Below, piece after piece: positions 33,022 through 40,849 of a stretch of DNA of 64,000 nt. The DNA lies in assembly GCA_028687915.1 (NCBI GenBank), contig JAQTZF010000001.1, positions 620,001 through 684,000 on the forward strand, given 5' to 3'. Origin of the DNA: Candidatus Daviesbacteria bacterium. GTDB taxonomy: Bacteria > Patescibacteria > Microgenomatia > Daviesbacterales > UBA10151. Position numbers and translations under genes: made by a program. How positions within the stretch are numbered: position 1 is the first letter of the stretch; each line of letters begins with the position of its first letter. The notes below the pieces were generated by a model. The model made no database searches. It had not been told where the DNA came from and saw nothing but the letters and a program-made list of their open reading frames with translations.

Positions 33022-34631
33022 ATAATTTAAGATTTTCAATAAATTTAAAAAATCTACAAAAGGTTGTATCTTTTTTACAAAACAGAGAGATATATATTTA
33101 CCTGATTGTTTTATCTGTCGTATCTATTGTTACTTTTATTATTTATTATACAAATGGTCTAGGGCTCTCCTATAATGATGCAAGATCTCACTTAGATATT
33201 GGTAGAAGAGTGGTGGAAGGTTTAAAACCTGGTTTAGCCCAACTTGGTTCTGTCTGGTTGCCTTTGCCCCATATATTAATGATTCCAACTGTGTGGAATG
33301 ATTTTATGTGGCATACAGGTCTATCCGGAGCTTTGGTATCAATGATTTCATTCGTTATAACCGGACTTTTAATTTATAAATTTCTAAAAGAACTTGGTGT
33401 TGGAGCAATAGGTAGATTAATTGGTGTATTAATTTTTGTGGCTAACCTTAATATTTTGTATTTACAATCAACAGCCATGACAGAGATGCTTCTTTTGGTA
33501 ACGATGACAGCAACAGTTTATGAACTTTTATTATGGTTTAAAAAAGAAAATATTTTAAACTTACTTAAATCAGCTTTTTTTGCAATGCTTTCTACCATGG
33601 TGCGCTATGATGGTTGGTTTTTAGTAATGTTTTGTATAGCTTTAATTTCAATTGAAGTTTACAGAAAAAAAGGATATAAGATTACTGAAGGAGTTGTAAT
33701 TTTATTTGCTACTTTGGCGGGATTTGGCATTTTTCTTTGGTTTTTATGGAACCAATTAATTTTTAAAGATGCTTTATATTTTATGTTTGGGCCTTTCTCT
33801 GCTCATACACAACAGGAACAGTTAGAAATTGCTGGAAATTTGGCTACAAAAGGTAACTTATTATTTTCAATTAAAGTTTATCTTTTTGCTATTGCCTATA
33901 ATTCTAATACCTTTATTGCTCTTTTAGGTTTAATTGGTGCATTAATCTTATGGATGGATAAGAGAATTAAGGTTTCTTTAAAAATTGCTACAACTGCATT
34001 GATGGCTCCTTTATTTTTTAATATTCTTTCTCTTTATCTTGGTCAGTCAGTTTTATTTATTCAGGGTTTATCAGGTAACACCTGGTTTAATGTAAGATAT
34101 GGAATTACTTTAATGCCATCAATAGCTATATTCATAGGTTTCCTAGTAGATCGTTTAAAAACTTTAAGAATTGTTACAATTGGACTTCTTCTTTTTGTAA
34201 TATTCTTCTCATTTACCAGTTTAGATGCAACTACTATTGATGACGCAAAAGTAGGTTCTTCTCAAAAAAATGTATCTGAAGTATCTGGCTGGTTAAACAA
34301 AAATGCTAAAGATAAACCAGGATTTGTTCTTATCTCAGCTGCTTCACATGATGCTATAATCTTCTCATCTGGCTTACCAATGAGTAAATTTATTCATGAA
34401 GGTACTGGTGCATATTGGGAAGAAGCAACAACTAATCCCGGTCACTGGGCAAGGTGGATTATAATGAGAACCTATGATAATCAGGATATGACTTATAGAG
34501 CAGTTAGTAAAACTCCGGATTTGATAAAATATAACATGGTTGGTAAATATCCTTTTGCTGATATTTATGAATTAAAAGATGACTATTTGCCCTCCTTAAT
34601 TACCACACCAATCCTGGGAAAACAAAAATAA
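33018..34631 (+). CDS. GT39/PMT-like membrane glycosyltransferase
   Basis: A 537-residue protein with about ten to twelve helices. The first external loop has YNDARSHLDIGRRVVEGL, where acidic residues stand at the place of the catalytic Asp of PMT/ArnT-type enzymes, and then GSVWLPLPHIL. A soluble C-terminal part of about 130 residues (GWLNKNAKDKPGFVLISAASHDAIIF) faces outward. It likely transfers a sugar or mannose-like unit to surface proteins or glycans. Part of the compact glycan operon. Confidence 0.75.
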   Translation: MNNLRFSINLKNLQKVVSFLQNREIYIYLIVLSVVSIVTFIIYYTNGLGLSYNDARSHLDIGRRVVEGLKPGLAQLGSVWLPLPHILMIPTVWNDFMWHTGLSGALVSMISFVITGLLIYKFLKELGVGAIGRLIGVLIFVANLNILYLQSTAMTEMLLLVTMTATVYELLLWFKKENILNLLKSAFFAMLSTMVRYDGWFLVMFCIALISIEVYRKKGYKITEGVVILFATLAGFGIFLWFLWNQLIFKDALYFMFGPFSAHTQQEQLEIAGNLATKGNLLFSIKVYLFAIAYNSNTFIALLGLIGALILWMDKRIKVSLKIATTALMAPLFFNILSLYLGQSVLFIQGLSGNTWFNVRYGITLMPSIAIFIGFLVDRLKTLRIVTIGLLLFVIFFSFTSLDATTIDDAKVGSSQKNVSEVSGWLNKNAKDKPGFVLISAASHDAIIFSSGLPMSKFIHEGTGAYWEEATTNPGHWARWIIMRTYDNQDMTYRAVSKTPDLIKYNMVGKYPFADIYELKDDYLPSLITTPILGKQK

Positions 34632-34635
34632 ACTA

Positions 34636-35625
34636 ATGAAGCATATTAATCTGATTTTAATTTTCCTGGTAGTTTTGGGTGTAGCACTAATAATATCAAT
34701 GTATCCTAAATCCTCAATCACCAAGATTTCAAAATCAGAAAAACCTGTGTGGACTATTCGTTCCATTGATACGGTAAAGTATTCCCGTGATTTAGCCAGA
34801 GAAAAAAACAGCAGTAATACTTTTGATTTAACTATTGAAGAACAGGTGAAAAATATTAAGCAAACAGGTGCAACTCATATAGCAATTGGAACACCTTATG
34901 ACTTTGAATTTTTACCATTTTTAAAAAGATGGGTAAATATGGCAAGAAAATATCAAATGAAAGTATGGTTTAGAGGTAATTTTTCCGGGTGGGAAGAGTG
35001 GTTTGGTTATCAAAGTATAGACAGAAAAACTCATTTGCAAAATACAGAAAAGTTTATTTTGGAAAATCCAGATTTATTTGAGAACGGTGATATTTTTACT
35101 TCTTGTCCTGAATGCGAAAATGGAGGGACAGGAGATCCCAGAAAAACAGGGGACGTTGTTGAATTTAGGTCATTCTTAATAGATGAATATGAAATTAGTA
35201 ATTCTGCTTTCAAAAAAATAAGCAAACAAGTTAAAGCGGGATATTTTTCTATGAATTATGATGTGGCTAAGTTAGTAATGGATCCTGTTACTACTAATTC
35301 AGTAGGTGGAATTGTAGTGATAGATCATTATGTAGCTACTCCGGAACAACTATCAGCTGATGCAGAAAAAATAGCATTAAGTAGTGGAGGAAAAGTAGTT
35401 TTAGGTGAATTTGGGGCACCAATTCCTGATCTAAATGGTGATATGACAGAGGATGAGCAGGCTGTTTGGATAGATAAAGCTATGAAGAAATTAAGTGAAA
35501 CTCCTGAAGTAATAGGAGTTAATTATTGGGTTAATGTTGGAGGTTCTGCACAGATTTGGGATAGTGAAGGAAACCCTAAAAAAGCTGTAGAAGTAATTAA
35601 AAAGTATTATAACTTAACAAGATAA
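34636..35625 (+). CDS. membrane-anchored glycoside-hydrolase-like protein (TIM barrel)
   Basis: A 329-residue protein with an N-terminal membrane segment (about residues 4-21) and a beta/alpha-barrel body. Candidate catalytic acids are Glu159 or Glu161 in the strand-4 region (IFTSCPECENG) and Glu258 in VVLGEFGAP, the usual nucleophile setting of clan GH-A enzymes. NYWVNVGGSAQIWD near the C-terminus fits a substrate-binding Trp. It may trim or recycle the glycan made by the preceding genes. It ends the operon, 4 bases after the GT39-like gene. Confidence 0.72.
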   Translation: MKHINLILIFLVVLGVALIISMYPKSSITKISKSEKPVWTIRSIDTVKYSRDLAREKNSSNTFDLTIEEQVKNIKQTGATHIAIGTPYDFEFLPFLKRWVNMARKYQMKVWFRGNFSGWEEWFGYQSIDRKTHLQNTEKFILENPDLFENGDIFTSCPECENGGTGDPRKTGDVVEFRSFLIDEYEISNSAFKKISKQVKAGYFSMNYDVAKLVMDPVTTNSVGGIVVIDHYVATPEQLSADAEKIALSSGGKVVLGEFGAPIPDLNGDMTEDEQAVWIDKAMKKLSETPEVIGVNYWVNVGGSAQIWDSEGNPKKAVEVIKKYYNLTR

Positions 35626-35712
35626 CTCCTAACCAATTCTATCTTGCAAATATATCAAACTAGTGCTACTATTCACCCCATAATAATTTATTATCTGCCC
35701 AGAGATAATATA

Positions 35713-36288
35713 ATGAAAGCATTCCTTGTAATACTACTAACAATATTTAATATAATTTTCAATGTTCACTATGTTTTGGCTGTAGAAGCTCCTAATTTTC
35801 CTTCCTGTAACAAACCATCCGGAGTAATAAAAGTTCAATATAATGAAGGTACTCATGGAATTGCGGGAGATGGTTCAACATACACAGGTAAAGACACTGT
35901 TTATGAGTTAGATAGTGATAATTTGCAGCAATGTTTTTGTTCAACAAGTGGGCAGGGAATTCAAACAAATTGGTGGAGGATTTCTTCTCTGGATGAAAAT
36001 CAACAAAAAATACTTAGAAATTTAGGGTGGAAATATATACCAAATGGGGCTTTATGGGGATTAAAAGACGGTGCATATATGGCACAAAATTCAAACTATA
36101 CCTGTACCCCAGGTAATTCAGGCGATAATGGTACAGGTGGAGGAGAAATTACCCGTGAAGCTGCTTCAGCAGGTCAGGTTTTGGGTTTGGCTTATACAGG
36201 AAATAGTATATTTTTATTAATCAGTTTTCTGACTGCTGTAATATTTTTATCATTAGGCATTATTTTTCATAAAAAAGCTGGACACTAG
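35713..36288 (+). CDS. sortase substrate with LAYTG-type sorting signal
   Basis: A 191-residue protein with a signal peptide (about residues 1-23, ending VLAVEAP), six Cys in the body and a Gly/Asn-rich stretch. The C-terminus has LAYTG (residues 159-163), a hydrophobic helix and a basic end (HKKAGH). This is a cell-wall sorting signal close to the LAATG variants known in CPR bacteria. The start at 35713 begins the signal peptide; the longer frame adds 23 residues without export logic. A sortase gene follows 5 bases downstream, so it is the likely client. The body has no enzymatic motif. Confidence 0.78.
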   Translation: MKAFLVILLTIFNIIFNVHYVLAVEAPNFPSCNKPSGVIKVQYNEGTHGIAGDGSTYTGKDTVYELDSDNLQQCFCSTSGQGIQTNWWRISSLDENQQKILRNLGWKYIPNGALWGLKDGAYMAQNSNYTCTPGNSGDNGTGGGEITREAASAGQVLGLAYTGNSIFLLISFLTAVIFLSLGIIFHKKAGH

Positions 36289-36293
36289 TCAGT

Positions 36294-36830
36294 ATGAATA
36301 AGTGGTGTAAGATCTCTTTTTTCCTGGGATTAATTTTCTTATTTTTAACTGTATTTTTTATTCTCCAAAGATATATTCCTTTAACCTTAGCTAAAGATCT
36401 ATATAATCAACAAAATAATAATGTTTCTTCAAACCCTTTACCTCTTGAAATTATAATTCCAAGTATAAATTTAGATTTGCCAGTAATTCCAGCAAAACTT
36501 GTGAAAGGGAAATGGGAATTATCATCTTTTGGAGTATCTTATTTAATAGATTCAGATTCATCTGATATTTTGAGAAGTAATATTTTTTATGGACACAATT
36601 GGCCAAATTTACTGGGGAATATTACTAAGCTTCAATTGGGTGAGAAGATTATAGTGAAGTTTTCAGATGGTTTTATTAAAGAATATAAAATTAGTGCTTT
36701 TGAAACTGTTAATCCTGAGGAGGTTAGTATACTCTTTAATTCTTCAGATAGTAATGAAATTACACTTTATACATGTACAGGATTTTTGGATGGTAAAAGA
36801 TTTATTGTTAGGGCAATGGTGTTATACTAA
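36294..36830 (+). CDS. sortase (class D/E-like transpeptidase)
   Basis: A 178-residue protein with an N-terminal membrane anchor (about residues 7-25) and a sortase beta-barrel. The catalytic set is visible: His101 in FYGHNW, Cys161 in LYTCTG and Arg169 in DGKRFIVRA. It should cleave the LAYTG signal of the upstream protein between Thr and Gly and attach it to a surface acceptor. A second sortase-fold gene lies 14 bases downstream but lacks these residues. Confidence 0.9.
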   Translation: MNKWCKISFFLGLIFLFLTVFFILQRYIPLTLAKDLYNQQNNNVSSNPLPLEIIIPSINLDLPVIPAKLVKGKWELSSFGVSYLIDSDSSDILRSNIFYGHNWPNLLGNITKLQLGEKIIVKFSDGFIKEYKISAFETVNPEEVSILFNSSDSNEITLYTCTGFLDGKRFIVRAMVLY

Positions 36831-36844
36831 AAATACCCACCCTA

Positions 36845-37438
36845 ATGAAACTTATAGTTGCCGTTTTACTAGTAGTTATCATAGCTGCCATTTTATTCTT
36901 TTTTTATCCGGTCTTGGTTTCTGAATATAACTTAATAAAATCAGATAATAATGATTTTAAGTCTCAGATTGAGGCAATGGATAAAAGGGTTCGTAATCTT
37001 ACTCCAGTTGATGATCAGTTTGGAATTGTTATAAATAAGATAGCAGCAAATGGTAAGATATTAGATTCCTCTGATTTTAAAACAAGATCCATGGAATTTA
37101 CCCTGGTTAATGGCTTACTTCATCCCTCTGATTCAGCATATCCAGGTCAGGTTGGTAATATGGTAATTATTTCCCAGGTTTCTGGAGATTGGTATAAATA
37201 CACTAGATCTAATCCACAATTTTATTTAGATTATAAACTTAAACCTAAAGATATAATTCAGATTTTTTATAAAGGAGAGAAGTTTGATTATGAAGTTTTA
37301 GACAGTTATACAGTTACTGAAAAACAAATTAAAGCTTACACGGGTAAATCAGATCGTAAGCTACTAACTATTGTTTCAGGCTGGCCACCAGGGACAGTAA
37401 TATTTAATTTAGTTATTCAGGCTAAACTAGTTGAATAA
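36845..37438 (+). CDS. sortase-fold protein lacking the catalytic residues
   Basis: A 197-residue protein with an N-terminal anchor (about residues 3-22) and a recognisable sortase barrel: FGIVINKIAANGKI, HPSDSAYPGQVGNMVIIS, then IFYKGEKFDYEVLDSYTV and KLLTIVSGWPPGT. At the catalytic His position stands Gln111 (GNMVIISQ), at the Cys position Gly179 (TIVSGWPP), and at the Arg position Asn188 (IFNLVIQAKL). All three are changed while the fold landmarks remain, so selection on structure is likely. It may help or regulate the active sortase just upstream. Confidence 0.78.
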   Translation: MKLIVAVLLVVIIAAILFFFYPVLVSEYNLIKSDNNDFKSQIEAMDKRVRNLTPVDDQFGIVINKIAANGKILDSSDFKTRSMEFTLVNGLLHPSDSAYPGQVGNMVIISQVSGDWYKYTRSNPQFYLDYKLKPKDIIQIFYKGEKFDYEVLDSYTVTEKQIKAYTGKSDRKLLTIVSGWPPGTVIFNLVIQAKLVE

Positions 37439-37502
37439 AGTATTGTTTGTGCTTATCCAGGTATAAAGAGTACAATTGTATTTGTAGTTTAAATTAAAAA
37501 AT

Positions 37503-37793
37503 ATGCATAGTTATACTGAGTTTGAAGGTCAAATTGTTATAGATGAAAATGGCGCGCCCGAGAATAATAAGAAACCAAGGCTTTTTAAGGTAATAGAAAA
37601 TTGTGGTTCTCCTTATTCTAAAACCGTTTACACAAAAGAGCTTAATCCATTTGTTGGTTTGGATGGAGAAACTCGTTTTAAACTTACTCCAATTTCAGGT
37701 CCCAGTATTGTAGAAGCCGTTTTTAAAAGAGCTCAGGAAATTTATTATCATCCCCATCTTAGTATGTTGTGGGATATCTTTCCTAAGCTCTAA
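37503..37793 (+). CDS. small cytoplasmic hypothetical protein
   Basis: A 96-residue soluble protein, mixed alpha/beta by composition, with a single Cys (VIENCGSPYSK) and an aromatic C-terminus (EIYYHPHLSMLWDIFPKL). No signal peptide or known motif. It stands alone between the sortases and uvrA. I do not recognise it. Confidence 0.45.
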   Translation: MHSYTEFEGQIVIDENGAPENNKKPRLFKVIENCGSPYSKTVYTKELNPFVGLDGETRFKLTPISGPSIVEAVFKRAQEIYYHPHLSMLWDIFPKL

Positions 37794-37852
37794 TAAGTTC
37801 TTCCTGCCCCCTTTTAAAATATCCCTAAAACTGTTAGAATAGATTGGTTCTT

Positions 37853-37867
37853 TTCGGGAAAACTTCG
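37853..37867 (+). promoter_or_regulatory. candidate LexA operator upstream of uvrA
   Basis: TTCGGG-N5-TTCG, 22 bases before the uvrA ATG. Same spacing and orientation as at lexA and uvrB. A possible -10 (TAGAAT, 37835-37840) lies upstream, which would place the motif at or after the start point. Confidence 0.5.
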
Positions 37868-37889
37868 TTCTTAAAAAGGAGTAAAAAAT

Positions 37890-40826
37890 ATGTCTACAGA
37901 CAAAATCGTAATAAAGGGTGCCAGAGAGCATAATCTTAAAAATATTGATCTTGAAATTCCTAAAGGAAAATTAGTGGTTTTAACCGGACTTTCTGGTTCT
38001 GGAAAATCTTCTTTGGCCTTTGATACTCTTTATGCAGAAGGTCAGCGCAGATACGTAGAATCACTTTCCTCTTATGCCAGGCAATTTTTAGGAGTAATGG
38101 ATAAGCCTGATGTAGACTATATTGAAGGTTTATCTCCAGCAATCTCCATCGATCAAAAAAGCGCTTCTCATAACCCCAGATCCACAGTGGGTACAACAAC
38201 TGAAATATATGACTATTTAAGGCTTTTATATGCCAGAATTGGTCATCCACATTGTTCAAATTGTGGAATGGAAGTTTCCCGCATGAGTGTGGAACAAATA
38301 TTGGAATCAGTTATTAGTAATCAATCATATGACACAAGACAAGGCAGAAGAATTATGATTTTGGCTCCGGTTATTAAAGATAGAAAGGGTGAATATAGCC
38401 AGCTTTTTACAGACCTAAAGAAAAAGGGGTTTTCCAAGGTCAGAGTAGATGGACATGTTAAAGATTTATCAGATGACTTTTTATTAATCAAAACAAATAA
38501 ACATACAATAGATGCAGTGGTTGATCGTCTAGTCCTAGATAAGCAGAGCTTGCGAGCTTCTGCAGAAGCTCTTAAAAATTCCGTAAAAGACCAAAATACA
38601 TTGCTCCGTTTAAGCCAAAGCATTGAAACTGCGTTAAAGCTTGGAGAAGGATTTGTTATTGTGTCTGATGTTTTAGATGCTTCCCTGGAATTTCCTCCAA
38701 ATCCTACCAAAATGAAAGATGTTTTGTATTCAGAAAAGTTTGCCTGTCCTGTTTGTAATATTGCTTTATCAGAGATTGAACCAAGAACATTTTCCTTTAA
38801 TTCTCCTCATGGAGCTTGCCCAACTTGCACAGGATTAGGAATGCTTTTAAAAATAGATCCTGACTCTATTCTTAACCCCATATTAACAATTGCTGAAGGA
38901 GGGGTTTTAGCCTGGTCTCACCTTGGGGAAACAGAAACCTGGTTTAGTAGGTTAATTAAATCAGTTGGGGAAGAATATGGTTTTGATTTAAATACCAGAT
39001 TAGGTGAATTTAGCCCTGAATCTAAAAAAGTCTTACTGTATGGAGCAGGTGACCAACAATTTAAAGTAGAAGGTAAAAATAGGGAAGGTAAATGGACTCA
39101 CTTTAACACCAGCTTTGAAGGTTTGTTAGTAAATTTAGAAAGACGCTACCAGGAAACAGAATCAGAATATGTAAAACGTGAAATTGAAAAGTATATGGTT
39201 CAGGAAGTTTGTCCTGAATGTCTTGGGGCCAGATTAAAAAAAGAAGCACTTTCAATTACCATAAATAATTTTAATATTAGCCAGATGACAGCTCTTCCTA
39301 TAACAAAGGCTTTGGAATTTGTTGAGGAATTAAAAGCTCCTCTTTTAAATAATCGTGATTTAACCATTGCTAATTCAATAGTCAAAGAAATTAAAGCCAG
39401 GCTACAATTTTTAATTGATGTGGGATTAGATTATTTAACATTAGACAGAGCATCAATGACTTTAGCAGGTGGGGAAGCTCAAAGAATTAGATTAGCTTCA
39501 CAAATTGGCTCAGGTTTATCTGGAGTGTTATATGTTTTAGATGAACCTTCAATTGGCTTACACCAAAGAGATAACAGCCGTCTTATTGAAACATTAAAAA
39601 GACTTAGAGATTTAGGAAATACTGTAGTTGTGGTTGAGCATGATGCAGAAACAATGGAAAATGCGGACTTCTTAATTGACTTTGGGCCTGGAGCAGGGGA
39701 GCATGGTGGAAATATCGTGGCTCAGGGTACTCCGGAACAAGTTAAAAGTAACCCAGACTCCTTAACCGGAAAATATTTATCAGGCAAAAAAAAGGTTGGT
39801 GTAGATAGCTCTTTGACAAGGCCACAAGTTGAAGCAGGGGCACTAAAAATAGTTGGGGCTTCTGAACATAACCTAAAAAATATCGATGTAAGATTTCCTT
39901 TAGGAAAATTTGTAACTGTAACAGGGGTATCCGGTTCTGGTAAATCAACATTAGTGCATGATATTTTATATAGATCTTTAGCTTCAAAGTTTTATCATTC
40001 CAGAGAAAAGGTTGGAAAACATGAATTAATAGAAGGTACAGAAAATATTGATAAGGTAGTAATGGTTGACCAGTCTCCAATTGGCAGAACTCCCCGTTCT
40101 AATCCTGCAACATATACCGGAGCATTTACCTTTATTCGCGAATTATTTGCTAATTCCCCAGAAGCGAAAGTACGGGGATACGGACCAGGCAGGTTTAGCT
40201 TTAACGTAAAAGGTGGAAGATGTGAGGTTTGTGAGGGTGAAGGACAACTTAAAATTGAAATGCAGTTTTTGCCGGATGTTTATGTTGATTGTGAATCCTG
40301 TAATGGTAAAAGATATAACAGAGAAGCTCTGGAGATTACTTTTAAAGAAAAGAATATTGCAGAAGTTTTAGATATGACTGTGGAAGAAGCTTTGATATTT
40401 TTTGATAAGATCCCTCAAATAAAAAATAAGTTGGTAGTTTTAAATGATGTTGGATTAGGTTATATCAGATTGGGTCAGCCAGCCCCAACCTTATCTGGTG
40501 GAGAAGCCCAAAGAATAAAATTAAGTTCCGAACTTTCTAAAAGACAAACAGGCAGTACTGTTTATATTTTAGATGAGCCTACCACTGGCTTGCATTTTGC
40601 AGATATTGAAAGACTGCTTACAATTCTTAGAAAACTTGTTAATTTTGGTAATACTGTAATTATTATTGAACATAATTTAGATGTTATTAAAAATACAGAC
40701 TGGATAATTGATTTAGGTCCGGAAGGTGGAGAAGGCGGAGGGCAAATTATTGCTCAGGGCTCACCTGCTGAAATTGCTTCCAATAAATCTTCTATAACTG
40801 GAAAATATTTGGCTGGTATACTTTAA
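37890..40826 (+). CDS. uvrA: excinuclease ABC subunit A
   Basis: A 978-residue full-length UvrA, slightly longer than the typical 940. Two ABC ATPase modules are complete: Walker A GLSGSGKSS near residue 31 and GVSGSGKST in the second half, signatures LAGGEAQRIRL and LSGGEAQRIKL, Walker B VLDEPSIGLHQRD and ILDEPTTGLHFAD. The zinc modules CPVCNIALSEIEP..CPTC and CEVCEGEGQ..CESC are present. It scans DNA for damage and loads UvrB. A good ribosome binding site (AAGGAG) lies 8 bases before the ATG. Probably SOS-regulated together with uvrB. Confidence 0.98.
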   Translation: MSTDKIVIKGAREHNLKNIDLEIPKGKLVVLTGLSGSGKSSLAFDTLYAEGQRRYVESLSSYARQFLGVMDKPDVDYIEGLSPAISIDQKSASHNPRSTVGTTTEIYDYLRLLYARIGHPHCSNCGMEVSRMSVEQILESVISNQSYDTRQGRRIMILAPVIKDRKGEYSQLFTDLKKKGFSKVRVDGHVKDLSDDFLLIKTNKHTIDAVVDRLVLDKQSLRASAEALKNSVKDQNTLLRLSQSIETALKLGEGFVIVSDVLDASLEFPPNPTKMKDVLYSEKFACPVCNIALSEIEPRTFSFNSPHGACPTCTGLGMLLKIDPDSILNPILTIAEGGVLAWSHLGETETWFSRLIKSVGEEYGFDLNTRLGEFSPESKKVLLYGAGDQQFKVEGKNREGKWTHFNTSFEGLLVNLERRYQETESEYVKREIEKYMVQEVCPECLGARLKKEALSITINNFNISQMTALPITKALEFVEELKAPLLNNRDLTIANSIVKEIKARLQFLIDVGLDYLTLDRASMTLAGGEAQRIRLASQIGSGLSGVLYVLDEPSIGLHQRDNSRLIETLKRLRDLGNTVVVVEHDAETMENADFLIDFGPGAGEHGGNIVAQGTPEQVKSNPDSLTGKYLSGKKKVGVDSSLTRPQVEAGALKIVGASEHNLKNIDVRFPLGKFVTVTGVSGSGKSTLVHDILYRSLASKFYHSREKVGKHELIEGTENIDKVVMVDQSPIGRTPRSNPATYTGAFTFIRELFANSPEAKVRGYGPGRFSFNVKGGRCEVCEGEGQLKIEMQFLPDVYVDCESCNGKRYNREALEITFKEKNIAEVLDMTVEEALIFFDKIPQIKNKLVVLNDVGLGYIRLGQPAPTLSGGEAQRIKLSSELSKRQTGSTVYILDEPTTGLHFADIERLLTILRKLVNFGNTVIIIEHNLDVIKNTDWIIDLGPEGGEGGGQIIAQGSPAEIASNKSSITGKYLAGIL

Positions 40827-40849
40827 AACAATTCCAAATTTGTTCTATA

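Noticed and set aside
37960..38710. Two long minus-strand frames inside uvrA
   Set aside because: uvrA is unambiguous over this stretch. The antisense products show no motif and arise from codon bias.
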